A DNA stretch of 64,000 bases from Nonomuraea cavernae (GTDB taxonomy: Bacteria; Actinomycetota; Actinomycetes; Streptosporangiales; Streptosporangiaceae): the NCBI RefSeq assembly GCF_014646355.1, contig NZ_BMNH01000013.1, positions 62,001-126,000 on the forward strand, read 5' to 3'. Within the stretch, counting starts at the first letter, position 1, and every line of letters begins with the position of its first letter. The position numbers were made by a program, and so were the translations under genes. Below are positions 50,098 to 58,565 of the stretch, in pieces. Under the pieces are notes generated by a model. It made no database searches and was not told where the DNA came from. It was given only the letters and a program-made list of their open reading frames with translations.

Positions 50098-50781
50098 TCA
50101 GCCCTGGGCGGCGGCCCTGACGACGCCGGCGAACGCCTCGGCCATCGGCCGCCAGGTGGCGATCAGCTTGTCCTCGCCCGCCTCGACCTCGGCGTTGAGC
50201 CGCTCGGCCGAGTCGAGCCCCGAGGCCGCGGTCCACGAGGCGAAGATCTCGGGCGTGGTCTCGGGATGGAACTGCACCGCCCAGGCCCTCTCGCCGAGCC
50301 GGTAGGCCTGGTTGGGGTAAAGGGCCCCGGTCATCAGCGGCACGGCCCCCTCGGGCAGCCGCGTCATCGCGTCGCGGTGATACTGGATCGCCACGGCGAC
50401 GCCGATCCCGGACAGCAGCGGGTCGGTGGCGGCGGCCGGCAGCGCGGAGACCTCGCACAGGCCGACCTCCAGCCCGGCGCCGCCCCGCTCGACGGTCCCG
50501 CCGCAGGCCAGCGTCATCAACTGCGCCCCCAGGCAGATGGCCAGCGTGGGCGTGCCATCGGCGACGGAGTCTCGCAGCAGGTCGCGGGTGGCGGGCAGCC
50601 AGGGGTAGTCCTCGTCCTCCCAGGCGGCGGCCTCGCCGCCGAGCACGATCAGCCCGTCGGCCGCCCGCGCGGGCGGTTCCTCGCCAAGGTACGGCCGGAC
50701 GACGTCGCAGGCCGTACCCAGCCAGTCGGCCAGGTACCCCAGCCCGGTGTCCGCCTCGTGCTCGATGACCGTGATCCGCAT
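50098..50781 (-). CDS. Class I glutamine amidotransferase-like protein
   Basis: 227 residues: MRITVIEHEADTGLGYLADWL, the nucleophile Cys in ILGxA-type LAICLGAQLMT, and the His-Glu pair in AVQFHPETTPE, so the Cys-His-Glu triad is complete. It resembles GMP-synthase-type stand-alone amidotransferases such as gamma-glutamyl-polyamine or conjugate hydrolases; the acceptor is unknown. ATG 50781 is chosen; TATAAA about nine bases before it suggests a leaderless mRNA. Upstream in-frame codons are not conserved-looking. Confidence 0.85.
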   Translation of the reverse strand: MRITVIEHEADTGLGYLADWLGTACDVVRPYLGEEPPARAADGLIVLGGEAAAWEDEDYPWLPATRDLLRDSVADGTPTLAICLGAQLMTLACGGTVERGGAGLEVGLCEVSALPAAATDPLLSGIGVAVAIQYHRDAMTRLPEGAVPLMTGALYPNQAYRLGERAWAVQFHPETTPEIFASWTAASGLDSAERLNAEVEAGEDKLIATWRPMAEAFAGVVRAAAQG

Positions 50782-50847
50782 AACGGACAATTTATATGCA
50801 ACCCCACGGTCATGGACATACGTCACTTCGGGCGCCGGAGGAGCATC

Positions 50848-50961
50848 GAGGCCGGAGGGCGCACCACGTCCGCCCCGGAGGACTACCGAGGCCCAAGAGC
50901 GCGGCCACGTCCGCCCCGGAGGACTACCGGGGCCCGAGGGCGCGCCACGTCCCGGCCGACC
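50848..50961. repeat. About 41-bp direct repeats
   Basis: A unit containing CCACGTCCGCCCCGGAGGAC and TACCGRGGCCC is present twice almost exactly, with a partial third copy (CCACGTCC at 50864, 50905 and 50945; periods 41 and 40). It fills the gap between the desaturase stop and the amidotransferase start, together with a short AT-rich promoter stretch. Nothing else is evident there. Confidence 0.7.
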
Positions 50962-50964
50962 GGC

Positions 50965-51876
50965 TCACGTCAGGGCTCTGAGCCGGTCCAGCCTGGCCGG
51001 CTGCGGCCAGCGGACATCGGTCGCCCAGCCGCGCCGCTCCAGCAGCCGGATCAGCCTGGCGCTGGGGTCGACCTGGCCGGGCAGCACGCCGTGCCGGGCG
51101 CAGGTCGGGTCGGCGTGGTGCAGGTTGTGCCATGACTCGCCGAGCGACAGAACGGCCAGCCAGGAGACGTTGCGCGAGCGGTCCCTGACCGCGAACTCCG
51201 CCGTGCCGAACGTGTGGCAGATCGAGTTGATCGACCAGGTCACGTGGTGCTGGACGAAGACGCGTACCAGTCCGCCCCAGAACAGCGCGGTCAGCCACGA
51301 GCCGCCGGTCGCCCAACCGGCCAGTGCGGGCAGCGCCATGCTCGCCAGCACGACGGGCGCGTAGGCGAGGTCGTGCGAGAGCAGCCTGATCGGCCGGTCC
51401 TCCAGCAGGTCAGGGCAGAACCGCCGCCTCGACGTGCGCTCGGCCCGGAACAGCCAGCCGACGTGCGCGTGGAGCAGGCCCTTGGCCAGCGCGACCACGC
51501 CGGTGCCGTAGCGCCACGGCGAGTGCGGGTCTCCCTCGCGGTCGGCGTACTTGTGGTGCCTGCGGTGGTCGGCCACCCACCTGATCACCGGCCCCTGCAG
51601 CGACATCCCGCCGGCCAGCGCGAACGCCACCCGCAGCCAGGCCGGAGCGGCGAACGACCGGTGGGTGAAGTGCCGGTGGTAGCCGACCGTGATGCCGAAC
51701 CCGGTGACCAGGTAGAAGACCAGCGCGATCGCCAGGTCGCGCCAGCCCACCCCCCACCCCCAGGCGAACGGCACCGCCACCAGCACGGCCAGGAACGGCA
51801 CGACGACGAACAGCGCCACCATGACCCGCTCGAACCACGGCACCGGCGTGGCGGCGAGGTCTCGGGAAACGGTCAC
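50965..51876 (-). CDS. Acyl-CoA/acyl-lipid delta-9-type fatty acid desaturase
   Basis: A 303-residue membrane di-iron desaturase introducing a double bond in fatty-acyl chains. The three histidine boxes are present: GYHRHFTHRS, DHRRHHKY and GESWHNLHH, plus the extra His in FVQHHVTWSINSICH. About four membrane helices. The GTG/ATG-type start at 51876 leaves the first helix at about residue 17. It probably adjusts membrane fluidity. The thioesterase gene next door is on the same strand, 125 bp upstream. Confidence 0.92.
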   Translation of the reverse strand: MTVSRDLAATPVPWFERVMVALFVVVPFLAVLVAVPFAWGWGVGWRDLAIALVFYLVTGFGITVGYHRHFTHRSFAAPAWLRVAFALAGGMSLQGPVIRWVADHRRHHKYADREGDPHSPWRYGTGVVALAKGLLHAHVGWLFRAERTSRRRFCPDLLEDRPIRLLSHDLAYAPVVLASMALPALAGWATGGSWLTALFWGGLVRVFVQHHVTWSINSICHTFGTAEFAVRDRSRNVSWLAVLSLGESWHNLHHADPTCARHGVLPGQVDPSARLIRLLERRGWATDVRWPQPARLDRLRALT

Positions 51877-52001
51877 GTGCGCTGACGCTAGTCAGCTCCA
51901 CGGCGCGGCGCTGTGGGCTCCGCGCACGATTCGCGACCGCGAGTTTGTCAGCTCGCGGCAAAGACGGCGGTCGCGGTCAGCGTGGCGCGATCCGGGCGCG
52001 C

Positions 52002-52715
52002 TCAGCGTGGCGCGATCCAGGTCGCGCGCGCGGCGGCCACGAGCGTGCCGTCGACCTCGTAGACGGCGCTCTCGCCGAACAGCTTGCGCCCCTCGCGGCC
52101 GGTGGCGCGCGCCACGATCGAGTACGCGCCGCCGGGGTGCACCCGCCGGTGCATCTGCACGGCCAGCCGCCCGAGCAGCGCGGACTCACCGGGCCGGAAG
52201 TGGGCCCAGCCGGTGACGCAGTCGAGCGCCGCGCCCATGATCGAGGCGGGCACGCCGTCCCCGTCGGCCACCGTGAACGGCACCCGCCAGCCGGCGGCCA
52301 CCAGGTCGGTGCCCTCGACCGGGCCGGGGAAGACGCGCAGCCCGTCGCCCGGCTCGCGCAGCCCGCAGGCGAAGCAGTCGGGGAACGCGTGCCCGTGCCG
52401 GCCGGCGAATCCCGCCTCGGCCCGGGCGGCGTCGTTGAACGGGACGAACTTGGGAGCGGTCAGGTCCTCGGCCACCGGGATGGCCTCGACCAGCAGCCGG
52501 TCGCCGTCGGACAGGGAGACGCTGTTGGCGACGTGCTCCAGGCGGAGCTCGGTCTCCAAGGGGGTGGGGGCGTGGAGCGTGACCTCGACGGCTGATCGGC
52601 TGCCGTTGAGCGCGTCGGCCATGGACCCGGCTATCCAGCCGCCGTTGGCGGCTCCATCCGGCCCCCGGAAACGCTCGGGAACGGTCAACACGGTCTGCAG
52701 GGCAGCCGTCGTCAT
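52002..52715 (-). CDS. Hotdog-fold thioesterase-like protein
   Basis: A 237-residue protein with a tandem hotdog layout: GPDGAANGGWIAGSMADAL (an N-terminal hotdog helix with conserved Asn/Gly), the FPDCFACGLREPGDGLRVFPGP motif typical of PaaI-like proteins, VPASIMGAALDCVTGWAHF and a final strand VDGTLVAAARATWIAPR. Acyl-CoA hydrolysis is likely but the acyl group is unknown. The ATG at 52715 follows GAGGAGGG and is preferred over an upstream in-frame start at 52739. Confidence 0.78.
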   Translation of the reverse strand: MTTAALQTVLTVPERFRGPDGAANGGWIAGSMADALNGSRSAVEVTLHAPTPLETELRLEHVANSVSLSDGDRLLVEAIPVAEDLTAPKFVPFNDAARAEAGFAGRHGHAFPDCFACGLREPGDGLRVFPGPVEGTDLVAAGWRVPFTVADGDGVPASIMGAALDCVTGWAHFRPGESALLGRLAVQMHRRVHPGGAYSIVARATGREGRKLFGESAVYEVDGTLVAAARATWIAPR

Positions 52716-53028
52716 GCCACACCCTCCTCTGTTCGCCACCCATGGTGACGAAGAACCACAATTTTGGAATAAAACAGACCGATTTTACCTGAGCCCCACT
52801 TGACCAGGTCCGCCAGGGTGCCCTCACATCGACCGACACAGGGACACAACGCCCTAAAACCGGCCACAGCTTCATGCCGTGCTTCCGTAAGATACGGAAC
52901 TCTAATTGCACGCATGTGACCTGGGGGACACAAGTGCCGATCTCACACACGTGAGACGCCCCGCCGCTCGACCACTGGCCGAGGTCGCCGTTGGTCTTGC
53001 CGACGACCGGGCTGACCTCGAAGTGTCT
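52716..53028. other. Intergenic region with two small inverted repeats
   Basis: These 313 bases lie upstream of the thioesterase gene and downstream of the small acidic-operon gene. TTCCGTA-AGA-TACGGAA (52883-52899) is a perfect 7-bp inverted repeat, and TCTCAC-ACAC-GTGAGA (near 52940-52955) may act as a terminator or operator. No convincing gene is present; reading frames here look like non-coding sequence. Confidence 0.45.
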
Positions 53029-53286
53029 CTAGATGCTCCGGCCCCGCCGCGGCCGGGCCCTGGACGCGATGACGTAGTCGACCCGGATCGCGCGGTAGAC
53101 CTCTCGCTCCGCCACGCGATCCGGCAGTCCGTCGCGGCGGCTGCCGTCACCCGACTCCTGCTCGCCCTGGTACGTGACCGCCGTCTCGGGCGCCTCCTCG
53201 AACCGCAGCCGGTCGGCTCGTACCGTGGCGGCGAACACGATGTCGGCGGTCGCCGTCAACCACGCGTCGGGACGCCTGTCGCTCAT
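53029..53286 (-). CDS. Small conserved-looking protein of the acidic-tail operon
   Basis: An 85-residue protein starting MSDRRPDAWLTATADIVFAATVRADRLRF, with a middle like GSRRDGLPDRVAEREVYRAIRVDYVIAS. It appears beta-rich and has no known catalytic motif. I recall similar short proteins in actinomycetes but know no function. It is the last gene of a four-gene operon, 11 bases after the stop of the 481-residue acidic protein. Confidence 0.65.
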   Translation of the reverse strand: MSDRRPDAWLTATADIVFAATVRADRLRFEEAPETAVTYQGEQESGDGSRRDGLPDRVAEREVYRAIRVDYVIASRARPRRGRSI

Positions 53287-53297
53287 CCGCGCTGCCC

Positions 53298-54743
53298 TCA
53301 GGACCGCTTCCTGCCGGTCACGTCCCGCAACCGGCGCATGCCCGCCTTGCGGACCGCCTTCCCCAGCCCCTTCAACGCCGGCCCCAGCGCCTGCCGTTCC
53401 CCTGCCTCGGGGCCCGCACGCCCCTCGCCACCGCCGTCGTCGCCTTCCTGCGCGCGCTCCGCTGCGCGGGCCTCCTCGCCCTCGTCCCGCTCTCCGGCAC
53501 CGGCGTCCTCACCGGCCTCCCCTTCACGCCCCGGCCCGCCATCCTGGGCACGATCCTCGTCACGCCCCTCGGCCTCGCCCTCGGCGTGCCCTTCGGCCTC
53601 GTCCTCGGCGCGGCCTTCATCGCCGCCCTCAGCCTGGCCTTGCTCCTCGGGGCGACCCTCAGCCTGGCCGTTATCCTCGGGGCGACCCTCAGCCTGGCCG
53701 TTATCCTCGGCGCGGTCCTCATCACCGCCCTCAGCCTCGGCTTGGCTCTCGTCACGCTCCGCCCGGCTTTCGGGTCGATCCTCGGCCTCGTCCTCGGCCT
53801 CGTCCTCGGCGGGACCCTCGGCCTCGCCCTGGGCGCGACCCTCGTCGTGTTCGGTCTGGGCTTCGGGGTGATCCTCGGCTGTGGGAGGCGCTTCGCCTGT
53901 GGGCTTCTTCTCGCCGGGCTCTCCCTCACCCTCCGCACCGCCCTCGACATCTGTCGGCGCTTTCGCTTCCTCCCCGCGCTCGGTGCGGGCCTCCGCCTCC
54001 TCGGAGGGGGGTTCGGTTTCGCGTTCTTCAGGGCCGGACGGCTCGCGCTCGCCCCGGTCTCGACCGGCCTCGTCCTGAACGTCCGGTGCGGACGGCGGCG
54101 GGGCGGGCGCTTGGGCCGCTCCCGGCTGCGGGGTCGCGGAGGACACCGGAGCCGGCGGTGGCGTAAGGGTGGACGACGCGTCGTGGACGGCGCCGCCGGC
54201 GGTCTGGGTGACGGAGCGGGCGGTCTCCGGCACCTGCCCCACGACGTCGCGGGCGGCGTCACCCACGGACTCGACGGTCCCCTGGAGCGCCGAACCCGCG
54301 CTCCTCCCCACCTCGCCGACGGCCCGGCCGGCTCCGGCGCCGACGTCACGGGTGGCCGCCCCCACCGCCGAGGTGAGGTTGTTCAGCATCTGCGGATTGT
54401 TGTCGATCGTCTTCAGCACATCCCGGATGATCAGGGCGACGTTGTCGAGCCGTACCTTCAGCAGCGCCTTGGCCTCCACGCCGACGATCTCGAGATTGAC
54501 CCGCCCCAACGTCACGTCCACGCCGACGTGCAGTCTCAGCAGATCGAGCACGTCCGCTTCGAGCGAGACGCGCGCTCGGAGGTCCTCCACCTCCAGGTTG
54601 ATCTTCTCGACCTTGACCGTGGGCACTCGCAGCAGGACGTCCGGGTCCGCGAGCCCGTTCTGCTGCGGCCGGCCAGTCCGCGCGGGCGGCTGCTCCGGAG
54701 GGCCTGAGAGATCCGTGGCGGCCTCTGGCAGATCGTCGGACAT
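53298..54743 (-). CDS. Protein with helical N-domain and very long acidic low-complexity tail
   Basis: 481 residues. The first part (about 35-125) looks folded: VPTVKVEKINLEVEDLRARVSLEADV, LLRLHVGVDVTLGRVNLEIVGVEAKALLKVRLDNVALIIRDVLKTI. Residues about 125-190 are helical (VGAATRDVGAGAGRAVGEVG). From about 190 to 440 the protein is Glu/Asp/Gly/Pro-rich with repeats (DNGQAEGRPE; AEDEAEDEAED). A short basic end (GLGKAVRKAGMRRLRDVTGRKRS) closes it. Function unknown. Sequence around 53645-53712 carries 30-bp direct repeats. Confidence 0.7.
   Translation of the reverse strand: MSDDLPEAATDLSGPPEQPPARTGRPQQNGLADPDVLLRVPTVKVEKINLEVEDLRARVSLEADVLDLLRLHVGVDVTLGRVNLEIVGVEAKALLKVRLDNVALIIRDVLKTIDNNPQMLNNLTSAVGAATRDVGAGAGRAVGEVGRSAGSALQGTVESVGDAARDVVGQVPETARSVTQTAGGAVHDASSTLTPPPAPVSSATPQPGAAQAPAPPPSAPDVQDEAGRDRGEREPSGPEERETEPPSEEAEARTERGEEAKAPTDVEGGAEGEGEPGEKKPTGEAPPTAEDHPEAQTEHDEGRAQGEAEGPAEDEAEDEAEDRPESRAERDESQAEAEGGDEDRAEDNGQAEGRPEDNGQAEGRPEEQGQAEGGDEGRAEDEAEGHAEGEAEGRDEDRAQDGGPGREGEAGEDAGAGERDEGEEARAAERAQEGDDGGGEGRAGPEAGERQALGPALKGLGKAVRKAGMRRLRDVTGRKRS
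53645..53712. repeat. 30-bp tandem repeat inside the acidic protein gene
   Basis: A unit of the type CTCGGGGCGACCCTCAGCCT followed by GGCCGTTATC is repeated, encoding consecutive DNGQAEGRPE decapeptides on the minus strand. Confidence 0.7.
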
Positions 54744-54785
54744 GACGTGTTCCTCTCCCCGAACGTGGATGGGCTCGGGAGGCCT

Positions 54786-56000
54786 CTAGCGGGACTGGGA
54801 TTCCGCGGGCTCCGCCTCGCGCTGTGATTCGCCGGAGCGCTCGTCTTCTGACCGATCCTCCTGGGACGCCTCCTGCTCAGGCCGCTCTCCCTCAGGCTGC
54901 TCTCCCTCAGGCCGCTCTCCTTCGGACCGTTCGCCCTCGGGCTGCTCTCCCTCAGGCCGCTCTCCTTCGGACCGTTCGCCCTCGGGCTGCTCTCCCTTGG
55001 ACCGTTCGCCCTCCGACTCACCCTCGGGCCGCTCGGCGTCCGCGGCTTCGCCGTCCTGGTCCTTGACGAGCTGACCGTCGTGGATCTCGCCGCGCCAGCC
55101 CTTGATCTCCTCGGGATGCAGCAGGTCCTGCGTCATGACATGGCGTCCGAAGTGCTTGAACTCCAGGCGCGCGCGCCGGCCCTGTGCGCGCCACAGGTTC
55201 CCGACCTTCTCGAAGAACCCCTGCGCGTTGTACTCCAGGACGAGGACGATCCGGGTGAGGGTGGGCGTGAGTTCATGAAAGGTGACCGCGCCGTCGACGT
55301 ATCCCTTCGCGCCTTCCGAGCGCCAGATGATCCGCTGGTCGGGCACCTGTTCGATGATCTTCGACTTCCAGGTCCGGTGTGACCAGAAGATCTGCGCCTT
55401 CCACGTCAGCTCCTCGTCGGACTCCTGCTTCACGTTCTCGACCTTCTTCATGAAGCTCGGGAAGTCCGCGAAATTCGTCCACTGGTTGTAGACCACGCTG
55501 ATCGGGGCGCCGACGTCGAGGAACTCGACCACGTTCGTCACCCTGGTCTTGTCGCCTTCCGCTCGGCCTGCCGATTTGCCGTCGCGGCCGACGACCTTCT
55601 TGACCGCCTTCCCGGCCCGGCTCAGCACACCGGGCTTGGAGGAGGATCCCTTCCCCTCCTCTTCCGGCGTGTTCTCCCCCGGCCCCTGCGAGTCCTCCTT
55701 CGACTCCTCGGCGTTCCTTCCCGGCCCGCCGGAACTTCCCGGCCCCTCGGAGGCGCTCCCCTCCGGCGCTTCCGAGGTCTCCTCGGACGCCTCCGCACCC
55801 TTCGGGGCAGTGCTCGCGCCGGGATCATCGCCGCGTTCGGCGTAGTTGGTCAGCCTGCCGGTAACCCCTGTGACCTTGTCAGTCACCGAGCCCAGCATCT
55901 TCGCTCCGATGGCCCCCGCGAGGCCCCGGCATTCCTTCGACAGCCGATCCAGAGGGAGCGCCCCGACGACGCCCTGCGGCTCCTTCGATTCCTGTGTCAT
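54786..56000 (-). CDS. SRPBCC-domain protein with acidic repeat tail (GvpZ-like)
   Basis: 404 residues. A short helical start (LPLDRLSKECRGLAGAIGAKMLGSVTDKVTGVTG), an acidic linker (about 55-150), an SRPBCC/START-like domain (about 155-310: VEFLDVGAPISVVYNQWTNFADFPSFMKKVENVKQ, YVDGAVTFHELTPTLTRIVLVLEY), then a tail of EGERSEGERPEGEQP repeats. The core resembles the cyclase/dehydrase protein (GvpZ) of actinomycete gas-vesicle clusters, from memory. No gas-vesicle structural gene is present. It begins six bases after the next gene upstream. Confidence 0.78.
   Translation of the reverse strand: MTQESKEPQGVVGALPLDRLSKECRGLAGAIGAKMLGSVTDKVTGVTGRLTNYAERGDDPGASTAPKGAEASEETSEAPEGSASEGPGSSGGPGRNAEESKEDSQGPGENTPEEEGKGSSSKPGVLSRAGKAVKKVVGRDGKSAGRAEGDKTRVTNVVEFLDVGAPISVVYNQWTNFADFPSFMKKVENVKQESDEELTWKAQIFWSHRTWKSKIIEQVPDQRIIWRSEGAKGYVDGAVTFHELTPTLTRIVLVLEYNAQGFFEKVGNLWRAQGRRARLEFKHFGRHVMTQDLLHPEEIKGWRGEIHDGQLVKDQDGEAADAERPEGESEGERSKGEQPEGERSEGERPEGEQPEGERSEGERPEGEQPEGERPEQEASQEDRSEDERSGESQREAEPAESQSR
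54877..55012. repeat. 45-bp repeat encoding the EGERSEGERPEGEQP tail
   Basis: A 45-bp unit (CGGGCTGCTCTCCCTCAGGC, then CGCTCTCCTTCGGACCGTTC, then GCCCT) is present about twice in full with partial copies on both sides. It lies in frame in the SRPBCC gene, so repeat number can vary without frameshift. Confidence 0.85.
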
Positions 56001-56006
56001 CAGGGA

Positions 56007-56594
56007 TCACCTCGATACCGGAGCGCCACGCTGAGAGGGAACGGACTCCTCCTTCGGCTGAGCCTCGCCCTCCTGGCCCTTTTCCTGACGCTCGCCCTGA
56101 TCGGCGGCCTCGGCCGCCTTGGGCTCGCCAGTCTCGCCGCTCTGGCCGGTCTCACCGGCCTCACCGGATTCGCCGGCCTCACCGGATTCGGACGCCTTCG
56201 AGCCGGCCCCAGGTGCCTTCGAAACCGTTTCAGTCGCCGTCTCGGCAGCCTTCCCCGCCGTCTCGGCAGCCTTCCCGGCAGGCTCGGCGACCTGCCGCAG
56301 CCCCTCGGCCCGTTGGTGGATCATGTCGCTGAGCGCGTTGATCTGCTTGCTCGTCACAGCCACGGCCGCGGCCTTGCCCGCCTCCGTCAGGTCACCGCGA
56401 ATGCGGTCGGCGGCCTGGTTCAGCTCAGGCGACCCGAGTGCCTGCAGCCCCTTCTGCAGCAATTCGCCCTTGTGTGCCTTCAGCCCGCCGGCCACGCCGG
56501 CCACGGCCAGGGTGGCCGCCGCACGCAGCTTGCGGCGGCGCCCGAAGAAGTATCCCGCGGCGACGGCCAACGCCACCTTTGCCCCACATTTCAT
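56007..56594 (-). CDS. Glycine-zipper membrane protein with acidic tail (GvpY-like)
   Basis: 195 residues. The N-terminus MKCGAKVALAVAAGYFFGRRRKLRAAATLAVAGVAGGL contains a Gly-rich hydrophobic hairpin, resembling proteins (GvpY) next to the SRPBCC gene in actinomycete gas-vesicle clusters. A helical part (LNQAADRIRGDLTEAGKAAAVAVTSKQINALSDMIHQRAEGLRQVAEPAGKAAETAGKAAET) and a Glu/Gly/Ser tail follow. The ATG at 56594 has AAGGA eight bases upstream and is preferred to 56630. First gene of the operon; the 295-bp gap upstream, shared with the divergent WXG100-like gene, has an A-rich stretch near 56690-56715 but no other recognisable feature. Confidence 0.7.
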   Translation of the reverse strand: MKCGAKVALAVAAGYFFGRRRKLRAAATLAVAGVAGGLKAHKGELLQKGLQALGSPELNQAADRIRGDLTEAGKAAAVAVTSKQINALSDMIHQRAEGLRQVAEPAGKAAETAGKAAETATETVSKAPGAGSKASESGEAGESGEAGETGQSGETGEPKAAEAADQGERQEKGQEGEAQPKEESVPSQRGAPVSR

Positions 56595-56889
56595 GGTTAC
56601 CGTCCTTGGAGGGTGACCCACGAGAGCCACCCGATCGTCGACAGATGCTCACGTTCCTCGTCCAAGTTCGCCGTGCCCAGCTAACCGGACAAAAAACGCA
56701 TAAGCACACAAAACGGGCCAATATCCTGCCTGGCGGCTACCCGGAGACGACGGCCCCGCGCAGGCCATCCCATCGCGCCCACGTCCTGTCCGAGCCGTCT
56801 TGGTGCTCGAATTCCGCGAGTCTCGATAAAACCGTGCATGGCCGCTAAGGTCGATGATCAACATGGGATACCACCGTGGGAGCTGAACG

Positions 56890-57219
56890 ATGAGCACCGT
56901 CCTACGATTCGACCACGGGCCCTTGGAGGAGGCGGGGCGGCACCTGATGGACGTCTCAGCAGAGTTCCAGCGGCGCACCCAAGCCGCGTTCGCGGTCGTA
57001 CATGGCACTGGTGAGACGGCATGGGCGGGCAGTGTCACCGGGACGGCCATGGACGGGATCATCGATCTGCTCCAGCAGGCCTGTGAGCGGCTGCACGGCA
57101 ACCTCCAACTGACCGGCGAGGGCATCCAGACGATGGCTCACACCCTTCACAAAAGCGAGCTCGACGCCCAGGCCATCGTCGACCCGCCCAGGGCGGCGCC
57201 CGACGTTCCCTCGCTCTGA
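56890..57219 (+). CDS. WXG100-like protein
   Basis: A 109-residue helical protein (FDHGPLEEAGRHLMDVSAEFQRRTQAAFAVVHG, then LLQQACERLHGNLQLTGEGIQTMAHTLHKSE) with a Trp-Ala-Gly turn (W45-A46-G47), the layout of ESAT-6/WXG100 proteins exported by type VII systems. No secretion genes are in the window. It starts a two-gene operon with the 441-residue protein, which begins three bases after its stop; small-large pairs of this kind usually form a heterodimer for export. Confidence 0.7.
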   Translation: MSTVLRFDHGPLEEAGRHLMDVSAEFQRRTQAAFAVVHGTGETAWAGSVTGTAMDGIIDLLQQACERLHGNLQLTGEGIQTMAHTLHKSELDAQAIVDPPRAAPDVPSL

Positions 57220-57222
57220 CCG

Positions 57223-58548
57223 ATGGCACTGACCCTTCCGGCCCACTTGCAGTCACCCTTCAGCCTGCTCGGCGTGGAATGGCCACAAGAGGACGAGGAC
57301 CACCTCCGAGCGTGCGGGGCCGCCCTCCGGACCTGCGCCACCTCCCTCACGAACGAGGTCAACCCGGCGGCTGACGGCGCCATCAAGCACGCCGCCACGA
57401 ACAACTCCGGTGACCACATCGACGAGCTCAACGCCTACTGGGCCGACTACCAGGATGAGGGCGACCAGGCCGGCCACCTGAAGAGCCTCGCGGCCTCCCT
57501 GCACGCCCTGGCCGACGGCCATGACCTGTTCGCCAGGATCGTCGAGATCCTCAAGGGCGTTCTCCTAGTGCTCGCGACCTACGTGCTCTTCGCGCTGGTC
57601 TGGGCGGCGAGCGCGGCGGTGGTCTCCGGCGGCCTCGCGGCCATCAAGGCCCGGGGCACCATCACCGTCCTGCGCGCGTTCGCCAGGAAGGCGGTGGCGA
57701 CCCTGCGCCGCAGGCTCGAACAGGCCTTCGGCCGGAAGCTGATCCGCGCGGTGGAGACCCGCCTGCGCCGCATACTCGGCGCCAAAGCCCCCACCTTCGT
57801 CAGCGTGCCGAACCGGAGCAAGCTTGTGCGCACAAGCTTGCTGGCGACCTCAGCGCTGCTGGTCGCAGAAGCCCCGGCCCAGCATTCGCCTCCCCCGATG
57901 GGCCCCAGAGACGGCATTCCCGGCGGAGAAGGCTACCGCTTCGGCAGTGGACAGCCTCAGGTGTTCGGCTATGACCATCACTTCCCGTATGACCCTGATG
58001 TGAAGCCGACTCCAGGCGACTACCTGAGCTGGTACGCCTGGCGGGCGAGGTTACGCGGCGCCCAGTTGATCCGTCCCGATCTCAAGGACGGGCTCGCCGC
58101 CTACGAGCACTACGCGGCGGGCTCCGGCACCGATTTCGAGATCGACTACGAACGGGCCTACACCGAGGACAGGGGGATCCGGGAAAAGGTCGATCAAGGG
58201 ATCCAAACCGCGAAGGACGAGGCCGTGCGCCTCTACCGAGAAAGTGGACGCACCGACTTCCAGATGACGGGTGGAGTGCTTCACACAGCCGCCGAAACGG
58301 AAAACTGGGATAAGACGCTCGGTGGACACGTGCAGTGGGGCAACGCCGATGTCAAGGTCAGCGGCAACCAGGCGACGATGACCATCACCATCCACGCCGA
58401 AGAGCGGTACAACTTCAACAAGGGAGAGACCGATGCCGCCACCGGAGCAGCCGACGACGACAACGGACGCTTCGAAACCCTCGGGTGGGCCAGGTCCTAC
58501 CGCTCCCATGGCGCGTTGACGCGGACCGTGACCTGGACGATCCCCTGA
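57223..58548 (+). CDS. Putative type VII-exported effector
   Basis: 441 residues. The N-terminal helical domain (about 15-105) begins VEWPQEDEDHLRACGAALRTCATSL, a WPxxDE pattern known from the N-terminal domains of CpnT-like and other type VII toxins. A membrane helix pair (about 106-140) and a basic helical stretch (AFARKAVATLRRRLEQAFGRK) follow. The last 220 residues form a separate domain ending YNFNKGETDAATGAADDDNGRFETLGWARSYRSHGALTRTVTW, of unknown activity. No immunity gene follows; the next gene is convergent glnA2. Confidence 0.6.
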   Translation: MALTLPAHLQSPFSLLGVEWPQEDEDHLRACGAALRTCATSLTNEVNPAADGAIKHAATNNSGDHIDELNAYWADYQDEGDQAGHLKSLAASLHALADGHDLFARIVEILKGVLLVLATYVLFALVWAASAAVVSGGLAAIKARGTITVLRAFARKAVATLRRRLEQAFGRKLIRAVETRLRRILGAKAPTFVSVPNRSKLVRTSLLATSALLVAEAPAQHSPPPMGPRDGIPGGEGYRFGSGQPQVFGYDHHFPYDPDVKPTPGDYLSWYAWRARLRGAQLIRPDLKDGLAAYEHYAAGSGTDFEIDYERAYTEDRGIREKVDQGIQTAKDEAVRLYRESGRTDFQMTGGVLHTAAETENWDKTLGGHVQWGNADVKVSGNQATMTITIHAEERYNFNKGETDAATGAADDDNGRFETLGWARSYRSHGALTRTVTWTIP

Positions 58549-58565
58549 GTCGCCGGCCCCCCCGC

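Noticed and set aside
52906..53871. A 321-codon plus-strand frame antisense to the acidic protein
   Set aside because: It is the complement of the Glu-rich tail repeats, giving Ser/Ala/Pro-rich nonsense without a ribosome-binding site.
53029..56594. A gas vesicle gene cluster
   Set aside because: Only accessory-like proteins are present; no GvpA/J, F/L, G, K, O or N homologue was seen in the window.
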